A DNA stretch of 64,000 nucleotides from Flavobacteriales bacterium (GCA_023957375.1 JAMLHB010000002.1:372001-436000), one strand, 5' to 3'; positions 1 through 9,531 are shown, numbered from the stretch's first letter. The notes: generated by a model from the letters alone, not told the origin. Translations and numbers: made by a program.

Positions 1-1
1 C

Positions 2-1054
2 ATCCACCTTCTTTTTGCGGCAGCAGGCGTGGCCTGTGCCACCACCTTGGCCGCGCAGCTTCCCCGCATCGTGGTGGACGGCCAGGGAGCACCGATGGTG
101 TTCAGCGACCTTGGTGCGGCCATGCTGGCCGCACCGGCGAACAGCAACCTGTACCTCAGTGGCGGCAGCTTCTTTGTTGAGGGCGGTTTCGCCTTGAGCA
201 AGCCCCTGCACTTCATCGGCGCAGGCATGCACCCGGACAGCACCAATGGCACGGGGGCCACCAACATCTGCACCACGGGCAGCGGCAAGTTCGCCTTGAT
301 CTCGGGCGCGTCCGGCACTTCCTTCACCGGGATCATGTTCACCAACGAGGCCTCGCCCACGATCTCATTCGGCACCTTCTCCGGGAACCAGTTCGTAACC
401 GACGTGGACTTCCTGCGCTGCATGTTCAGCAACGGCGTGAACTTGGGCGTGGAGGAGCCGAGCGGCACCACCAGTTCCTTCACCGAGTGCATATTCCATG
501 GCACCTTCGCGGGGTACGGCGGCACGAGCGTGGTGAACCGCTGCATCTTCGACTACACACCTGGCACCGGGGGCATGATCACCATTTTCCGGCCCACGGG
601 CCTCTACATGTTGAACAGCGTAGTGCTGGGCGGCAAGCTTGATCATTGCCTGAATGCGTCCATCGCGAATTGCGTGTTCACGCACATGGGCGGCGCGATC
701 TGGCAGAGCCAGGATGCGCAGGTGAGCAATTGCCTGTTCTCCGACACCTTGATCTTCAGCAACTGCACCGGCCTGGAGGAAAATAATGTGTTCGGCATAC
801 CTGCGGACGCCATCTTCGTGAATGAACTTGACGGCAAGTATCAGTTCACGGACGACCTGCACCTGGCCGGGTCAAGTCCAGGTGCCGGGGCCGGAAATGA
901 TGGCACCGACATCGGCATCTATGGCACGGATTCGCCCTACAAGCCAGGAGGTGTGCCGCACACCCCCCACTACAGGCGGATCGAAGTGGCCACCGGCACC
1001 GATGCTTCAGGCAATCTGCCCGTGAACGTGCGCGTGGCGGCGCAGCCGGATTGA
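2..1054 (+). CDS. Secreted parallel beta-helix protein, 5' end outside window
   Basis: The reading frame is already open at base 2 and the first residues look like the end of a signal peptide (hydrophobic, then ATTLAAQ). The true start therefore lies a few codons upstream of the window. The mature part begins LPRIVVDGQGAP and is rich in short beta-strand repeats with regularly spaced Asn, Cys and Phe, as in right-handed beta-helix (pectate-lyase-like) folds. It is a clear paralog of the protein at 5704-6810: both share LPRIVV near the N-terminus, LHFIGAG.HPDS, DDLH.A and a C-terminus close to PVNVRVAAQ. I see no T9SS sorting domain and no catalytic motif, so the enzymatic role is unknown. A hairpin terminator follows. 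Alternative: a non-enzymatic surface protein. Confidence 0.75.
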   Translation: MHLLFAAAGVACATTLAAQLPRIVVDGQGAPMVFSDLGAAMLAAPANSNLYLSGGSFFVEGGFALSKPLHFIGAGMHPDSTNGTGATNICTTGSGKFALISGASGTSFTGIMFTNEASPTISFGTFSGNQFVTDVDFLRCMFSNGVNLGVEEPSGTTSSFTECIFHGTFAGYGGTSVVNRCIFDYTPGTGGMITIFRPTGLYMLNSVVLGGKLDHCLNASIANCVFTHMGGAIWQSQDAQVSNCLFSDTLIFSNCTGLEENNVFGIPADAIFVNELDGKYQFTDDLHLAGSSPGAGAGNDGTDIGIYGTDSPYKPGGVPHTPHYRRIEVATGTDASGNLPVNVRVAAQPD

Positions 1055-1078
1055 TCTTCGTATTCAGTTGGAAGCACC

Positions 1079-1112
1079 ACGCCCGTCCTGGAAAACCGGG
1101 GCGGGCGTTGTT
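1079..1112 (+). terminator. Rho-independent-like terminator after the beta-helix gene
   Basis: A GC-rich stem (ACGCCCG at 1079-1085 pairing with CGGGCGT at 1102-1108, extended by CC/GG inside) has a short A-rich loop and a T-rich tail. An almost identical hairpin sits at 7782-7815, also just before a MuiA-like sequence, which supports duplication of the whole block. The following 140 bases contain an imperfect inverted repeat (GTTGGTTGT ... ACAACCAAC, about 1130-1175) of unknown role. Confidence 0.7.
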
Positions 1113-1252
1113 GCTTGGGGCGGTTCGTTGTTGGTTGTCCGTTGTTCGGCCTGTCAATTGGCAACAACCAACGGAACCCTCGCGTCCAAAGCGTGTACTG
1201 CATGGAAACGGCACATTCCCTGTCCCTTCCGTTGCAACACCAACCCGGCGCC

Positions 1253-1615
1253 ATGCACCTCCACTCCCTGCTGCTTCCCGCCCTGCTCACCGCTACCCTT
1301 GCGGCGTTCGCCGGCGACAACGAAAAGAGCCTTCCGTCCACCCGCACCTCCGCCAAGGCCTTCCTGCAAGGCGCACAGATCACGCGCACGGCCAGCGCCT
1401 CCATTGCGGCGGGAGCCAGCACTATCGTCTTCACCGGGCTGTCACAGCACTTGAACCCGCAAAGCCTGCAAGTGACCGGAAAGGGCGCCTACACCATCCT
1501 GAGCGTGAACCAGCGGATGAACTACCTGAGTGAAAGCCCGAAGAAAAAGGAACTGGACGGGTTGCTGGCCCGGATGAAAAAGTTGGACCAGGACGTCGCC
1601 ACGGGCGTGCACTGA
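1253..1615 (+). pseudogene. Truncated DUF4139 (MuiA-like) gene remnant
   Basis: This 120-residue frame has a signal peptide and then matches the first ~120 residues of the intact protein at 7933-9531 nearly residue for residue (FLQGAQ.TRTASASIAAGA, SLQVTGKG.YTILSVN, YLSESPKKKELD). It stops at a premature TGA just after the start of the coiled coil, so about three quarters of the protein is missing. The DNA in the shared part is also close to the intact copy, so this is a fairly recent duplication that was truncated or recombined. It could still be expressed as a short secreted peptide, but the DUF4139 C-terminal domain is absent. The next ~200 bases (1616-1822) hold no gene I can recognise. 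Confidence 0.75.
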
Positions 1616-1822
1616 GTGAACACCGGGGCAGCTAATGAACGGATCGTGCAGCGCACCAGCGCAATCAACTGGGTCAACGCCGGGGCTCTCATGGGCCCGG
1701 CCCTGAGGGCTAAGGTCGGCACAGCCACCGGCAGGCCTCGAACACAACGCTACCACGTGAAGGTCCATCTTGGTTTCCGGGGTGGGCCTTTCCATTTCCG
1801 CCTGTCCTATCTTGCCGTTTCG

Positions 1823-4800
1823 ATGCGACACGTGCTCACCATGGCAGGCGCGGTCCTGGTACTCCAGGCGGCGGGTGCACGCCCTCTGCTCTTCCAGCAC
1901 TTGTCCACCGCGAACGGCTTCACCGATAACTCCATCACGGCACTCCATCAAGACCGCGACGGATTCCTATGGGTGGGCACCGAGAACGGCCTGAACCGGT
2001 ATGACGGGCAACATGTGTGGACCTGGCAGCACCACGAAGGGACGGACGCCTCATTCGTTACCGGGATCACCCAAGCACGGGACGGGCGCATCTACGCATG
2101 CTATGGCGAAGGTGCCGTGGCCGTGTTCAACAGCCATGGCATGCTGGAACACGTGTACCACGCATTGCCACAACCCATCCACTTCACCTGCGTGTACGAC
2201 CTGAACGACACCACGCTGCTGGTTGGCGGGCGGATCATTCCGCTGTCCTTCATGGACAAGCGGAGCGGGCGCTTCACCTTCTGGAACGGGACAGGCCCGG
2301 TTCATCCGGCTTTGGCGCGCACGAGCCTACCGGACAGCATCGGCCCGTGGTGCCATTATTTGCTTCCGGTGGACGGGCAGCGCTTTGCCATTGGTTTCCT
2401 GCATTATTTCAAGCAAGTGATGGTCGACCGGAACAGCGGCCGCATCCTGGGCCGTACGTTCACCGAGTTCCCTGGGGACCAGACCATCTCCTCGGCATTG
2501 GTCATGGACCAGCGCATGATCGGGGCGGGATGGCAGCACAGACTGCACCTTCATGCACTGGCCGATGGCGCAGGTACTGATGCCGCAGTGGCGGTCCCGG
2601 ATGAATGCACAGCCTTGGCCGATGCGGGCAGCGGCATGCTTTGGGCCGGAACGCGCAGCATGGGGTTGCTGCAAGTGGACCCGGCCACGGGCCACTGGCG
2701 CCAGTTCCGCCACCGGCCGTACGACCTGCGTTCGCTTGCGGACGACCGGGTGCAGGCCCTGTTGGTTGACCGCGACGGCCAACTATGGGTAGGTACGCAG
2801 CAAGGGCTGGACATGGCCGCACCCGGCAGGGAGCTGTACGAGGCCGTGCCCATCCGTGCCGATGACCTGCCCGATCTGCAGGACACACGCATCATCGCCC
2901 TTCCCGGCCATCCCTTGATGATCGGCACCACCGAAGGGGTGTATGTACGGCAGGCCGGATCTTTCAAGCACCATCCGCTCACCTGCGGCACACGGCGTTT
3001 GAAGGTGAATACGGTGGTTCCCTATGGCGATCAATATCTGGTAGGGGCGGAAGAAGGCATCTATACCTGGGACGGAAAAGGCGATCGGGCCGACGCATTG
3101 GGAACCGGATGGACCCCCCGCAACGCATCCACGTCCACCAACGAGGATGGGAGCCTTCCCGACCTGTTCCAAGTCCGCTCCATCCTGCTGGACACCCTGC
3201 ACGGGCAGCCGGTGGTGATCTTGGGCGTGTTGGGTTACGGCATGGTCATCATGGACCCCTCCAAGCGTGAGCTGTGGGATTGTGCCTTCCGGCCTGATGA
3301 GCCTGCCAGCCTGGGGAACAATTTGGTGCGGATGATGGTGCGTGCCAGCGACGGGCAAACCTGGCTCGCCACCCAGGGCGGCCTGTACCGCTGGACCGGC
3401 CGCGGCCTCTCCGACCCGAACCGTTTCCAGGCCTTCCGGAACGATGCGGGTGAGGGGACCCTTCCCGGAAATGACGTGCTCGCCTTGTTGGCGGATCCGG
3501 CCGGAGGGGTCTGGGCGGGCCTGCGCAACGGGTGGCTGGTTCATTCGGATGGGAGGTCCATGCGGCAGATCCCATGCACGGATGCCGCATGCAGCCGTAT
3601 CCATGCGCTGCTGCACGATGGGCAAGGCCGTATCTGGTGCGCCACGCATGGAGGGTTCAACGTGTACGATCCACGCAATGGCTCGTGGGCCCACCTGCCC
3701 ATTCCTTCGGCAACTACCAGCGAAACCGTACCCCATGCCCCGGCCCCGATGGAGGATGGCACGATCGCCTTCGCCTCCGGCAACTCCTTGGTACTCCTTG
3801 ACCCGGCGAGCACGCCGCAGGTAACGCCCGTACCCCTTCCGTACCTGATCGGCCTACAGGTGGACGGCAAACCCGGGCCGACGAACCTTGCGGCCGGGAC
3901 ACTGAGCCTTGCGGTCAACCAGATGATCCTGGAAGTGCAGCTGAGCGCCCTGTCGCTTTCCATGCCGGGCGGCTTGCGCTTCACCTTGCGCTTGGACGGG
4001 GTGGACCCGGGGCCCCGCCCCACCAATGCAGACGGGTCGTTGTCCTACGCGGGCATGCCTCCGGGCACGCATGCGCTGTGGGCACAAGCCATTTCCCCCG
4101 ACGGACGCATGAGCCCTCCTGTGCTGGTAGCCACGATCATCAAGGCCGCCCCGTACTGGCAACGTCCGTGGTTCTACCTGCTGGTGGCCCTGTTCGCGGG
4201 TGCGGTTGCTTACGCCATTGCCCGTTCACGGTACCGGCAACGCTTAGAGGTGCAGGCCGTGCGCAACCGCATCGCCGACGACCTGCACGACGAGGTAGGC
4301 TCTTCCCTCAGCTCCATCACCTTGGGTTCGCAACTGGCGCGGCAGCTCAGCGATGGCCGGAACGAACAGATCACCGAGATCCTCACGCGCATCGGCGAGG
4401 CCAGCAGCACCAGCATGCGGAACATCAGTGACATCGTTTGGGCCATCGACCCAAAGAACGACCAAGGCAGGTTCTTGGTGAAGCGCATGCAGCGCACCGC
4501 GGACGAACTTCTGTCCAGCAAGGGGGTGGAAGTGGAGTACCGGACCGGCCGGGGCCTGGAGGAACTGAAACTGTCCATGGCACTGCGCAAGGAGCTGCTG
4601 CTGATCTTCAAGGAAGCAGCGCACAATGCCAGTAAGCACAGCGGGGCCACCCATGTGCGGATAAGCCTGGAAAGCGCGGGGAACAGGCTTACCATGGGCC
4701 TCAGCGACAACGGCCGGGGGTTCGACACCCGCCTGTACCGCGACGGGCACGGTTTGGGGAGCATGCGGCGGCGGAGTGACGCCTTGGGCGCGCGGTTCAC

Positions 4801-4861
4801 CCTGCGCTCATCACCCGGCCAAGGCACCAGCATCCTTGTGGATGTTCCGCTTGGTGGATAG
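1823..4861 (+). CDS. Hybrid-type sensor histidine kinase with two-component propeller repeats
   Basis: The 1012-residue protein is a periplasmic sensor plus cytoplasmic kinase. The chosen ATG gives a signal peptide (MRHVLTMAGAVLVLQAAGA); an in-frame GTG at 1616 would add 69 residues without signal character. The N-terminal ~650 residues contain Reg_prop propeller repeats (for example GFLWVGTENGLNRYDG, QLWVGTQQGLDM, QTWLATQGGLYRW). A Y_Y_Y-like beta domain follows, then one membrane helix near residue 780. A HisKA_3 dimerisation domain has the phospho-acceptor His822 in DLHDEVG, and a HATPase domain ends the protein (EAAHNASKHSG, DNGRGFD). This is the NarX/DegS-like kinase class, which pairs with LuxR-type regulators; such a regulator follows at 4989. 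In Bacteroidota, propeller kinases usually sense oligosaccharides, but the ligand here cannot be read from sequence. Confidence 0.9.
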   Translation: MRHVLTMAGAVLVLQAAGARPLLFQHLSTANGFTDNSITALHQDRDGFLWVGTENGLNRYDGQHVWTWQHHEGTDASFVTGITQARDGRIYACYGEGAVAVFNSHGMLEHVYHALPQPIHFTCVYDLNDTTLLVGGRIIPLSFMDKRSGRFTFWNGTGPVHPALARTSLPDSIGPWCHYLLPVDGQRFAIGFLHYFKQVMVDRNSGRILGRTFTEFPGDQTISSALVMDQRMIGAGWQHRLHLHALADGAGTDAAVAVPDECTALADAGSGMLWAGTRSMGLLQVDPATGHWRQFRHRPYDLRSLADDRVQALLVDRDGQLWVGTQQGLDMAAPGRELYEAVPIRADDLPDLQDTRIIALPGHPLMIGTTEGVYVRQAGSFKHHPLTCGTRRLKVNTVVPYGDQYLVGAEEGIYTWDGKGDRADALGTGWTPRNASTSTNEDGSLPDLFQVRSILLDTLHGQPVVILGVLGYGMVIMDPSKRELWDCAFRPDEPASLGNNLVRMMVRASDGQTWLATQGGLYRWTGRGLSDPNRFQAFRNDAGEGTLPGNDVLALLADPAGGVWAGLRNGWLVHSDGRSMRQIPCTDAACSRIHALLHDGQGRIWCATHGGFNVYDPRNGSWAHLPIPSATTSETVPHAPAPMEDGTIAFASGNSLVLLDPASTPQVTPVPLPYLIGLQVDGKPGPTNLAAGTLSLAVNQMILEVQLSALSLSMPGGLRFTLRLDGVDPGPRPTNADGSLSYAGMPPGTHALWAQAISPDGRMSPPVLVATIIKAAPYWQRPWFYLLVALFAGAVAYAIARSRYRQRLEVQAVRNRIADDLHDEVGSSLSSITLGSQLARQLSDGRNEQITEILTRIGEASSTSMRNISDIVWAIDPKNDQGRFLVKRMQRTADELLSSKGVEVEYRTGRGLEELKLSMALRKELLLIFKEAAHNASKHSGATHVRISLESAGNRLTMGLSDNGRGFDTRLYRDGHGLGSMRRRSDALGARFTLRSSPGQGTSILVDVPLGG

Positions 4862-4902
4862 TACGTTGGGGACCGCCACATCACCATCGCAATAATTTGC
4901 CA

Positions 4903-4933
4903 TTGACGGAACCGGGGCAGGCGGGGATCTTTG
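4903..4933 (+). promoter_or_regulatory. Bacteroidota-type promoter of the LuxR regulator gene
   Basis: TTG at 4903-4905, a 20-base spacer and GATCTTTG at 4926-4933 fit the Bacteroidota sigma-ABfr consensus TTG-N(17-23)-TAnnTTTG with one mismatch. The start codon is at 4989, so the leader is about 50 bases. Confidence 0.5.
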
Positions 4934-4988
4934 CGCACTCTGATCCATGGGGTTTTCCCGCCCCGCCCATTGCATAACCAGGTCCACC

Positions 4989-5642
4989 ATGGCCCCCTTC
5001 GCCCCGATCCGCGTGATCGCCTTCGACGACAGCAAGGACCTGCGTGAAATGCTGCGCCTGCTGGTGGATGCCCAACCGGACATGGTGTGCGTGGCGGTAC
5101 ACCCGGACCTGAGCCAGATGATGCGCGACATCGATGCCGCGAAGCCCGACGTGATCGTGATGGACATCCAGATGCCGGGGATGAACGGCATCGAAGGGGT
5201 GAAGGCGATACGGACGCGTTGGCCCCAGGCGCGTATCCTGATGCAGACCGTGTTCGAGGATGATGCCAAGGTATTCGACGCCATCTGCGCCGGTGCCAGC
5301 GGTTACATCCTGAAGACCGCCAGTATGGATGAGGTGGTGAAGGCCATCCGCGACGTGTACCAGGGCGGCGCCCCAATGACGCCAAGCATCGCCACCAAAG
5401 TACTGGCCTGCTTTCGCCGGATGGAAGCCGTGCCCGGGACTTCCACCGGCTACCGCCTCAGTGAGCGGGAGCGGGAAGTCCTGGGGCTGCTGGTACACGG
5501 CAAGAGCTACAAGATGATCGCCGCTGAACTGGCCATCAGCTTCCACACCGTGAACAGCCACATCCGCAACATCTACGACAAACTCCACGTGGGCAACTGC
5601 ACCGAGGCCGTGAGCAAAGCCCTCAAGGATGGGCTGGTATGA
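4989..5642 (+). CDS. NarL/FixJ-family response regulator
   Basis: The 217-residue DNA-binding response regulator has an N-terminal receiver domain (acidic pocket FDDSKDL, phospho-acceptor Asp59 in VIVMDIQMPG, conserved Lys in LKTASM). Its C-terminal LuxR helix-turn-helix is LSEREREVLGLL then FHTVNSHIRNIYDKL. It lies 127 bases after the HisKA_3 propeller kinase, which is the matching kinase class, so the two probably form one phosphorelay. The ATG at 4989 is preferred to an in-frame upstream ATG at 4947, because the receiver domain begins at once after it and the putative promoter lies at 4903-4933. Targets are unknown; the nearby secreted beta-helix and T9SS proteins are candidates. Confidence 0.92.
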   Translation: MAPFAPIRVIAFDDSKDLREMLRLLVDAQPDMVCVAVHPDLSQMMRDIDAAKPDVIVMDIQMPGMNGIEGVKAIRTRWPQARILMQTVFEDDAKVFDAICAGASGYILKTASMDEVVKAIRDVYQGGAPMTPSIATKVLACFRRMEAVPGTSTGYRLSEREREVLGLLVHGKSYKMIAAELAISFHTVNSHIRNIYDKLHVGNCTEAVSKALKDGLV

Positions 5643-5703
5643 ACATCGGCGCAAATGAGGCAAGGATCCACTTGAACAACAACAACCCAAGAACATTTAC
5701 ACC

Positions 5704-6810
5704 ATGAGACATGCCATCCTCCTACTGGCCGGCGGTTTGGCCGCTAGCACCTCCACCGCCCAACTACCCCGCATCGTGGTGCAGGGTGCCGGTGCACCGC
5801 AGGTCTTCACCGACCTTACCGCAGCCATTGCCGCCGCCCAGCCCAACGACGTGCTGTACTGCAGCGCGGGCACCTTCTCCTACACCGGGGGCCTGCAGAT
5901 CGACAAGTCGCTGCACTTCATCGGCGCCGGTATCCACCCGGACAGCACGGCGGCCACCGGCACCACCTCCTTCTACCGGAGTGGCGGCGGTAACGACCCG
6001 CTGTACATCCTGCAATCCGCCTCGGGCAGCACCTTCACCGGTATCTACTTCGATAACAACGGGGGAGGTAACACCAATTGGAGGATGATCGCATACGGCA
6101 CGGACGCAACCAACGATCAGGCGGGCAATATCCTCTTCCAGCGGTGCCGCTTCAGGAGCAGCAGGATCAATCTGGCCTTCGAACCTTCGAACAGCTCTCC
6201 GGCCATGGCGGGCCTGACAACCACCTTCGACGAATGCGTCATCAGCGCCGTTATCTATGGGGGCAACCGGGGCGTCGTGGCCACCCGCTGCATCCTTGAC
6301 CAAGCAGGGACGATCACGGCCAACAATGCGGGCTTTACCACCGTGGACCACTGTGTGTTCCTCGGCCCAAGCTTAGGCGATTGCTATACGGCACAGATCA
6401 GCAACACCATCTTCACCGGGTACCCGCCGGGCAACTGGGACTTTTTCTGCGGGGACTGCGGCGGCGCCACCGTGACCAATGTGCTGAACGGCTTCGCCCA
6501 TTGGGCCTACGGAGGAAACAACACCATGACCCTGGTGAACAGCCAACAGCTCACGGATGCTTCCACCCTCTTCGTTTCGGAAAGCAATTACCAGTACGAA
6601 TTCTCCGACGACCTTCACCCGGCAGCGAACAGCCCGGCGATCGGCTTTGCCAACGACGGCACGGATGCGGGCATCTACGGCTCCTCATCCCCCTACAAGC
6701 CGGGGGCCGTGCCCTACAACCCGCACTTCCTGCAAAGCACCATCGCCCCGGCCACCAACAGCAATGGCGCATTGCCGGTGAACATCAAGGTGGCCGCCCA
6801 AACGCATTGA
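5704..6810 (+). CDS. Secreted parallel beta-helix protein
   Basis: The 368-residue protein has a clear signal peptide (MRHAILLLAGGLAASTSTAQ). Its mature part is repetitive and beta-rich and resembles pectate-lyase/right-handed beta-helix folds: FTDLTAAIAAAQPNDVLYC fits the first turn that orients such folds, followed by many short strands with Asn and Cys ladders. It is the full-length paralog of the gene cut by the window start. There is no T9SS C-terminal domain and no recognisable active site. It lies 3 bases upstream of a T9SS cargo gene, so the two are probably co-transcribed. Possible roles are polysaccharide binding, polysaccharide cleavage or adhesion; none can be proved from sequence. 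Confidence 0.75.
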   Translation: MRHAILLLAGGLAASTSTAQLPRIVVQGAGAPQVFTDLTAAIAAAQPNDVLYCSAGTFSYTGGLQIDKSLHFIGAGIHPDSTAATGTTSFYRSGGGNDPLYILQSASGSTFTGIYFDNNGGGNTNWRMIAYGTDATNDQAGNILFQRCRFRSSRINLAFEPSNSSPAMAGLTTTFDECVISAVIYGGNRGVVATRCILDQAGTITANNAGFTTVDHCVFLGPSLGDCYTAQISNTIFTGYPPGNWDFFCGDCGGATVTNVLNGFAHWAYGGNNTMTLVNSQQLTDASTLFVSESNYQYEFSDDLHPAANSPAIGFANDGTDAGIYGSSSPYKPGAVPYNPHFLQSTIAPATNSNGALPVNIKVAAQTH

Positions 6811-6813
6811 GCC

Positions 6814-7758
6814 ATGAAGACCGCCTTGCTCAGCCTGCTGCTGCTTGCTCCGGCCCTTGCCGGCGCCCAGCAGATCGACGCCTACCGCTACTGGTACGAT
6901 GACAATGCGGCCAGCGCCACCACCTCCGCCGTGGCCGCCACCCCGCTGCTGCACCTCAACACCAACTTGCCCACGGGCAGCCTTGGGGCCGGCTACCACC
7001 GGGTAAGCCTGCAGGTGCGCGACACCTCCGGCACCTGGTCCGTACCGCGCACCTCCGCATTCGTGCGCACCAGCGGCTTAGTGAACAGTTACCGCTACTG
7101 GCTGAACGACGATCCCGCCACCGTGGCCACGGCTTCCATCGCGCCAGGCGCCACCTTCAGCTTGGTCAACGACCTGGCCACAAGCTCCTTGGAGCGCTTC
7201 TTCAACCTGGTCACCATCCAGTTCCGCGAAAGCGACGGCCGCTACAGCGTGCCCGTTACCAAGCCCTTCGTGCGCGGCAGCGGTGCGGTGAACGGCTATG
7301 AGTATTGGACCGACGATGCCATCGCCGACCGCGTCAGCGGCGCCATTGGCCCCAACAGCGTGGTAAACCTGATCGCCGACCTGGAGGTGCCGCCGGACAC
7401 CGGGTCCCACATCTTCACCATCCGCTTCAGCAGCGTGAACACGAGCTGGTCCGTCCCCTTGAGCAGCACCTACAGCTACTTCACCGGGATTGATGAGCTG
7501 CCCGGCATCACCGACCTGTTGTTGTTCCCCAACCCCGCCACGGAGCAGCTCGGCCTTCGGTTGAACAGCGATACGGGCCGCACGTTGCAACTGGAAGTGG
7601 TGGACCTGACCGGTCAGCGCGTGTTGGACTTAGGTTCCTGGGCCGTGCTCGGAAGCGCTTGGCGCAATTGGGACATCAGCGGGCTGGCTAACGGCGCCTA
7701 CCTGCTGCGCGTTACCGGCGAAAAAAGCACGTGGAACACCCGCTTCATGAAACAATAG
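6814..7758 (+). CDS. T9SS-sorted protein with three internal YxYW repeats
   Basis: The 314-residue protein starts with a signal peptide (MKTALLSLLLLAPALAGAQ). Three ~69-residue repeats begin at about residues 24, 93 and 162 with YRYWYDD, YRYWLND and YEYWTDD, and each ends near a W-S-V-P strand. This looks like a tandem beta-sandwich or lectin-like module. From about residue 235 it has a type A T9SS sorting domain (LLLFPNPATEQ ... GAYLLRVTGEKS), so it should cross the outer membrane by the type IX system and become surface-attached or released. It lies immediately after the beta-helix gene and ends at a strong hairpin. The repeat function is unknown; adhesin or carbohydrate binding is an inference. 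Confidence 0.8.
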   Translation: MKTALLSLLLLAPALAGAQQIDAYRYWYDDNAASATTSAVAATPLLHLNTNLPTGSLGAGYHRVSLQVRDTSGTWSVPRTSAFVRTSGLVNSYRYWLNDDPATVATASIAPGATFSLVNDLATSSLERFFNLVTIQFRESDGRYSVPVTKPFVRGSGAVNGYEYWTDDAIADRVSGAIGPNSVVNLIADLEVPPDTGSHIFTIRFSSVNTSWSVPLSSTYSYFTGIDELPGITDLLLFPNPATEQLGLRLNSDTGRTLQLEVVDLTGQRVLDLGSWAVLGSAWRNWDISGLANGAYLLRVTGEKSTWNTRFMKQ

Positions 7759-7781
7759 AACGTTGGTTTCGTGTGGCTTGC

Positions 7782-7815
7782 AACGCCCGTCCCGGAGTTC
7801 GGGGCGGGCGTTTGC
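7782..7815 (+). terminator. Rho-independent terminator after the T9SS repeat protein
   Basis: AACGCCCGTCCC at 7782-7793 pairs with GGGGCGGGCGTT at 7801-7812 (one G.T pair), with a 7-base loop and a T-rich tail (TTTGCTTTT). It is nearly the same hairpin as at 1079-1112. Confidence 0.8.
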
Positions 7816-7932
7816 TTTTGGGGAGCCAATCCGCACAAACTTGCCTAGGATCCGTGAACGCTTGCCGACATTCCGTGTACAGCACCCCAAGACGGCACGA
7901 TCCTTGACCTTCCTTTGCACCAAGAACATCCC

Positions 7933-9531
7933 ATGCAGCTTCGCCACCTTCTGATCCCCGCACTGTTTGCAACCCTTACCGCCACTGCGGCGGACAACGG
8001 GAAAAACGTTCCGTCCACGCTCAGCTCGGCCAAGGTCTTCCTGCAGGGCGCACAGCTCACGCGCACGGCCAGTGCCTCCATCGCGGCAGGTGCCAATACC
8101 ATCGTATTCACGGGGCTGTCGCAAAACCTGGACCCGCAGAGCCTGCAAGTGACCGGCAAGGGCGGCTACACCATCCTGAGCGTGAACCATCGGATCAACT
8201 ACCTGAGCGAAAGCCCAAAGAAGAAAGAGCTCGATGAGTTGGAGGCGCGGATGAAGAAGATGGATCGGGACATCGCAAACGAGAACGCGATGTTGGCCGT
8301 GTGGAACAACGAGGAACAGTTGCTGATCAAGAACAGCAGCGTGGGCGGCCAGCAGAACGGCGTAACGCTGAGCCAGCTCACTGCGGTGAACGACTACATC
8401 CGCGAACGGCTGCGCGCGGTGAAGGCCGGCCAGCTGGCCCAGCAACAAAAGCTCGCCGACCTGCAGGAGGACAATATCAAGTTGCAACTGCAGATTTCCC
8501 AACTACAGGCCCTGGGGCAGCGCCCCACCAGTGAAGTGGTCGTGGAGATCAGCAGCCCGGCCGCCGTTAGCGCCAGCTTCACGCTTACCTACTTCGTGAA
8601 CCGGGCGGCATGGAGGCCCGCGTACGACCTGCGCGCCAGCGGCACGGGCAAGCCCATCGACCTGCTGATGAAGGCCGCCCTAACCAACAACACCGGGGAG
8701 GACTGGGACCGCGTGGAACTTTCGCTGAGCAGCGGCAACCCCACCTTGGGCGGGGTGATGCCTGCGCTACAGCCATGGACACTCTTCACTTGGCGGCCTG
8801 AGCCCGTATATCGGAATGCTGGCGCAGCCGCACCTTCCATGGCGAAGAATTCGGAAGCCCTGTCCGAAACGGCCGGCATGGCAGATGCCCTCCGCGGCCC
8901 TGTGGTGAACGTGAGCCAGCAGGCCACCACGGTGGAATACGCCATTGCCACGCCCTTCAGCGTGCCCAGCGACGGGCAGCCGCACACGGTGGCCGTGCAG
9001 GAGCACACACTGCCGGCCACCTACACCTGGATCGCCACGCCCAAGCTGGACAAGGACGCTTTTCTCTATGCGCGCACCACAGGCTGGGAAGACCTGAACC
9101 TGCTGAGCGGCGAGGCCAACGTGTTCTTCGAGGGTACCTACGTGGGCAAGAGCCAGCTGGACCTGAGCGTTCCGAAAGACACCCTGGAATTCAGCCTGGG
9201 CCGCGACAAGGGCGTGGTGGTGGAACGCGTGAAGCGCAAGAGCACCAATGAAAAGGCTGTGATCGGCGGCAAACGCACGGTGACTATCGGGTGGGACATT
9301 ACGGTGCGTAACACCAAGGGCACCGCGGTGAACCTGGAGCTGCGCGACCAGTACCCGCTGAGCCCGCAAAGCGAGATCGAGGTGAAGCTCACCGACGACG
9401 GCGGTGCCGCCCTGGACAAGGACACCGGCATGCTCACCTGGAAGCTCAACTTGGCGCCCAAGGAGACCAAGAAGCTGGGCTTTGCCTACAGCGTGAAATA
9501 CCCGAAGGACCTGCCGGTGGTGCTGGAGTAG
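7933..9531 (+). CDS. DUF4139 domain protein (mucoidy inhibitor MuiA family)
   Basis: The 532-residue secreted protein has a signal peptide, then a DUF4140-like N-terminal domain (VFLQGAQLTRTASASI). A long coiled coil runs from about residue 90 to 190 (NENAMLAVWNNEEQ ... KLADLQEDNIKLQLQ). A C-terminal DUF4139 domain of mixed beta strands follows (YDLRASGTGKPIDL, YTWIATPKLDKDAFLYART, GWDITVRNTKGTAVNLELRD). The family is named after a Streptomyces factor affecting mucoid growth; its biochemical role is unknown. The ATG at 7933 is chosen because the signal peptide begins there; a TTG at 7915 is less likely. TTCCTTTG at 7910-7917 is a plausible -7 element. The truncated copy at 1253-1615 is its paralog. 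Confidence 0.85.
   Translation: MQLRHLLIPALFATLTATAADNGKNVPSTLSSAKVFLQGAQLTRTASASIAAGANTIVFTGLSQNLDPQSLQVTGKGGYTILSVNHRINYLSESPKKKELDELEARMKKMDRDIANENAMLAVWNNEEQLLIKNSSVGGQQNGVTLSQLTAVNDYIRERLRAVKAGQLAQQQKLADLQEDNIKLQLQISQLQALGQRPTSEVVVEISSPAAVSASFTLTYFVNRAAWRPAYDLRASGTGKPIDLLMKAALTNNTGEDWDRVELSLSSGNPTLGGVMPALQPWTLFTWRPEPVYRNAGAAAPSMAKNSEALSETAGMADALRGPVVNVSQQATTVEYAIATPFSVPSDGQPHTVAVQEHTLPATYTWIATPKLDKDAFLYARTTGWEDLNLLSGEANVFFEGTYVGKSQLDLSVPKDTLEFSLGRDKGVVVERVKRKSTNEKAVIGGKRTVTIGWDITVRNTKGTAVNLELRDQYPLSPQSEIEVKLTDDGGAALDKDTGMLTWKLNLAPKETKKLGFAYSVKYPKDLPVVLE

Noticed and set aside
1616-1822. N-terminal extension of the propeller kinase from the GTG at 1616
   Set aside because: It would bury a clear signal peptide 70 residues into the protein; the ATG at 1823 fits export of the sensor.
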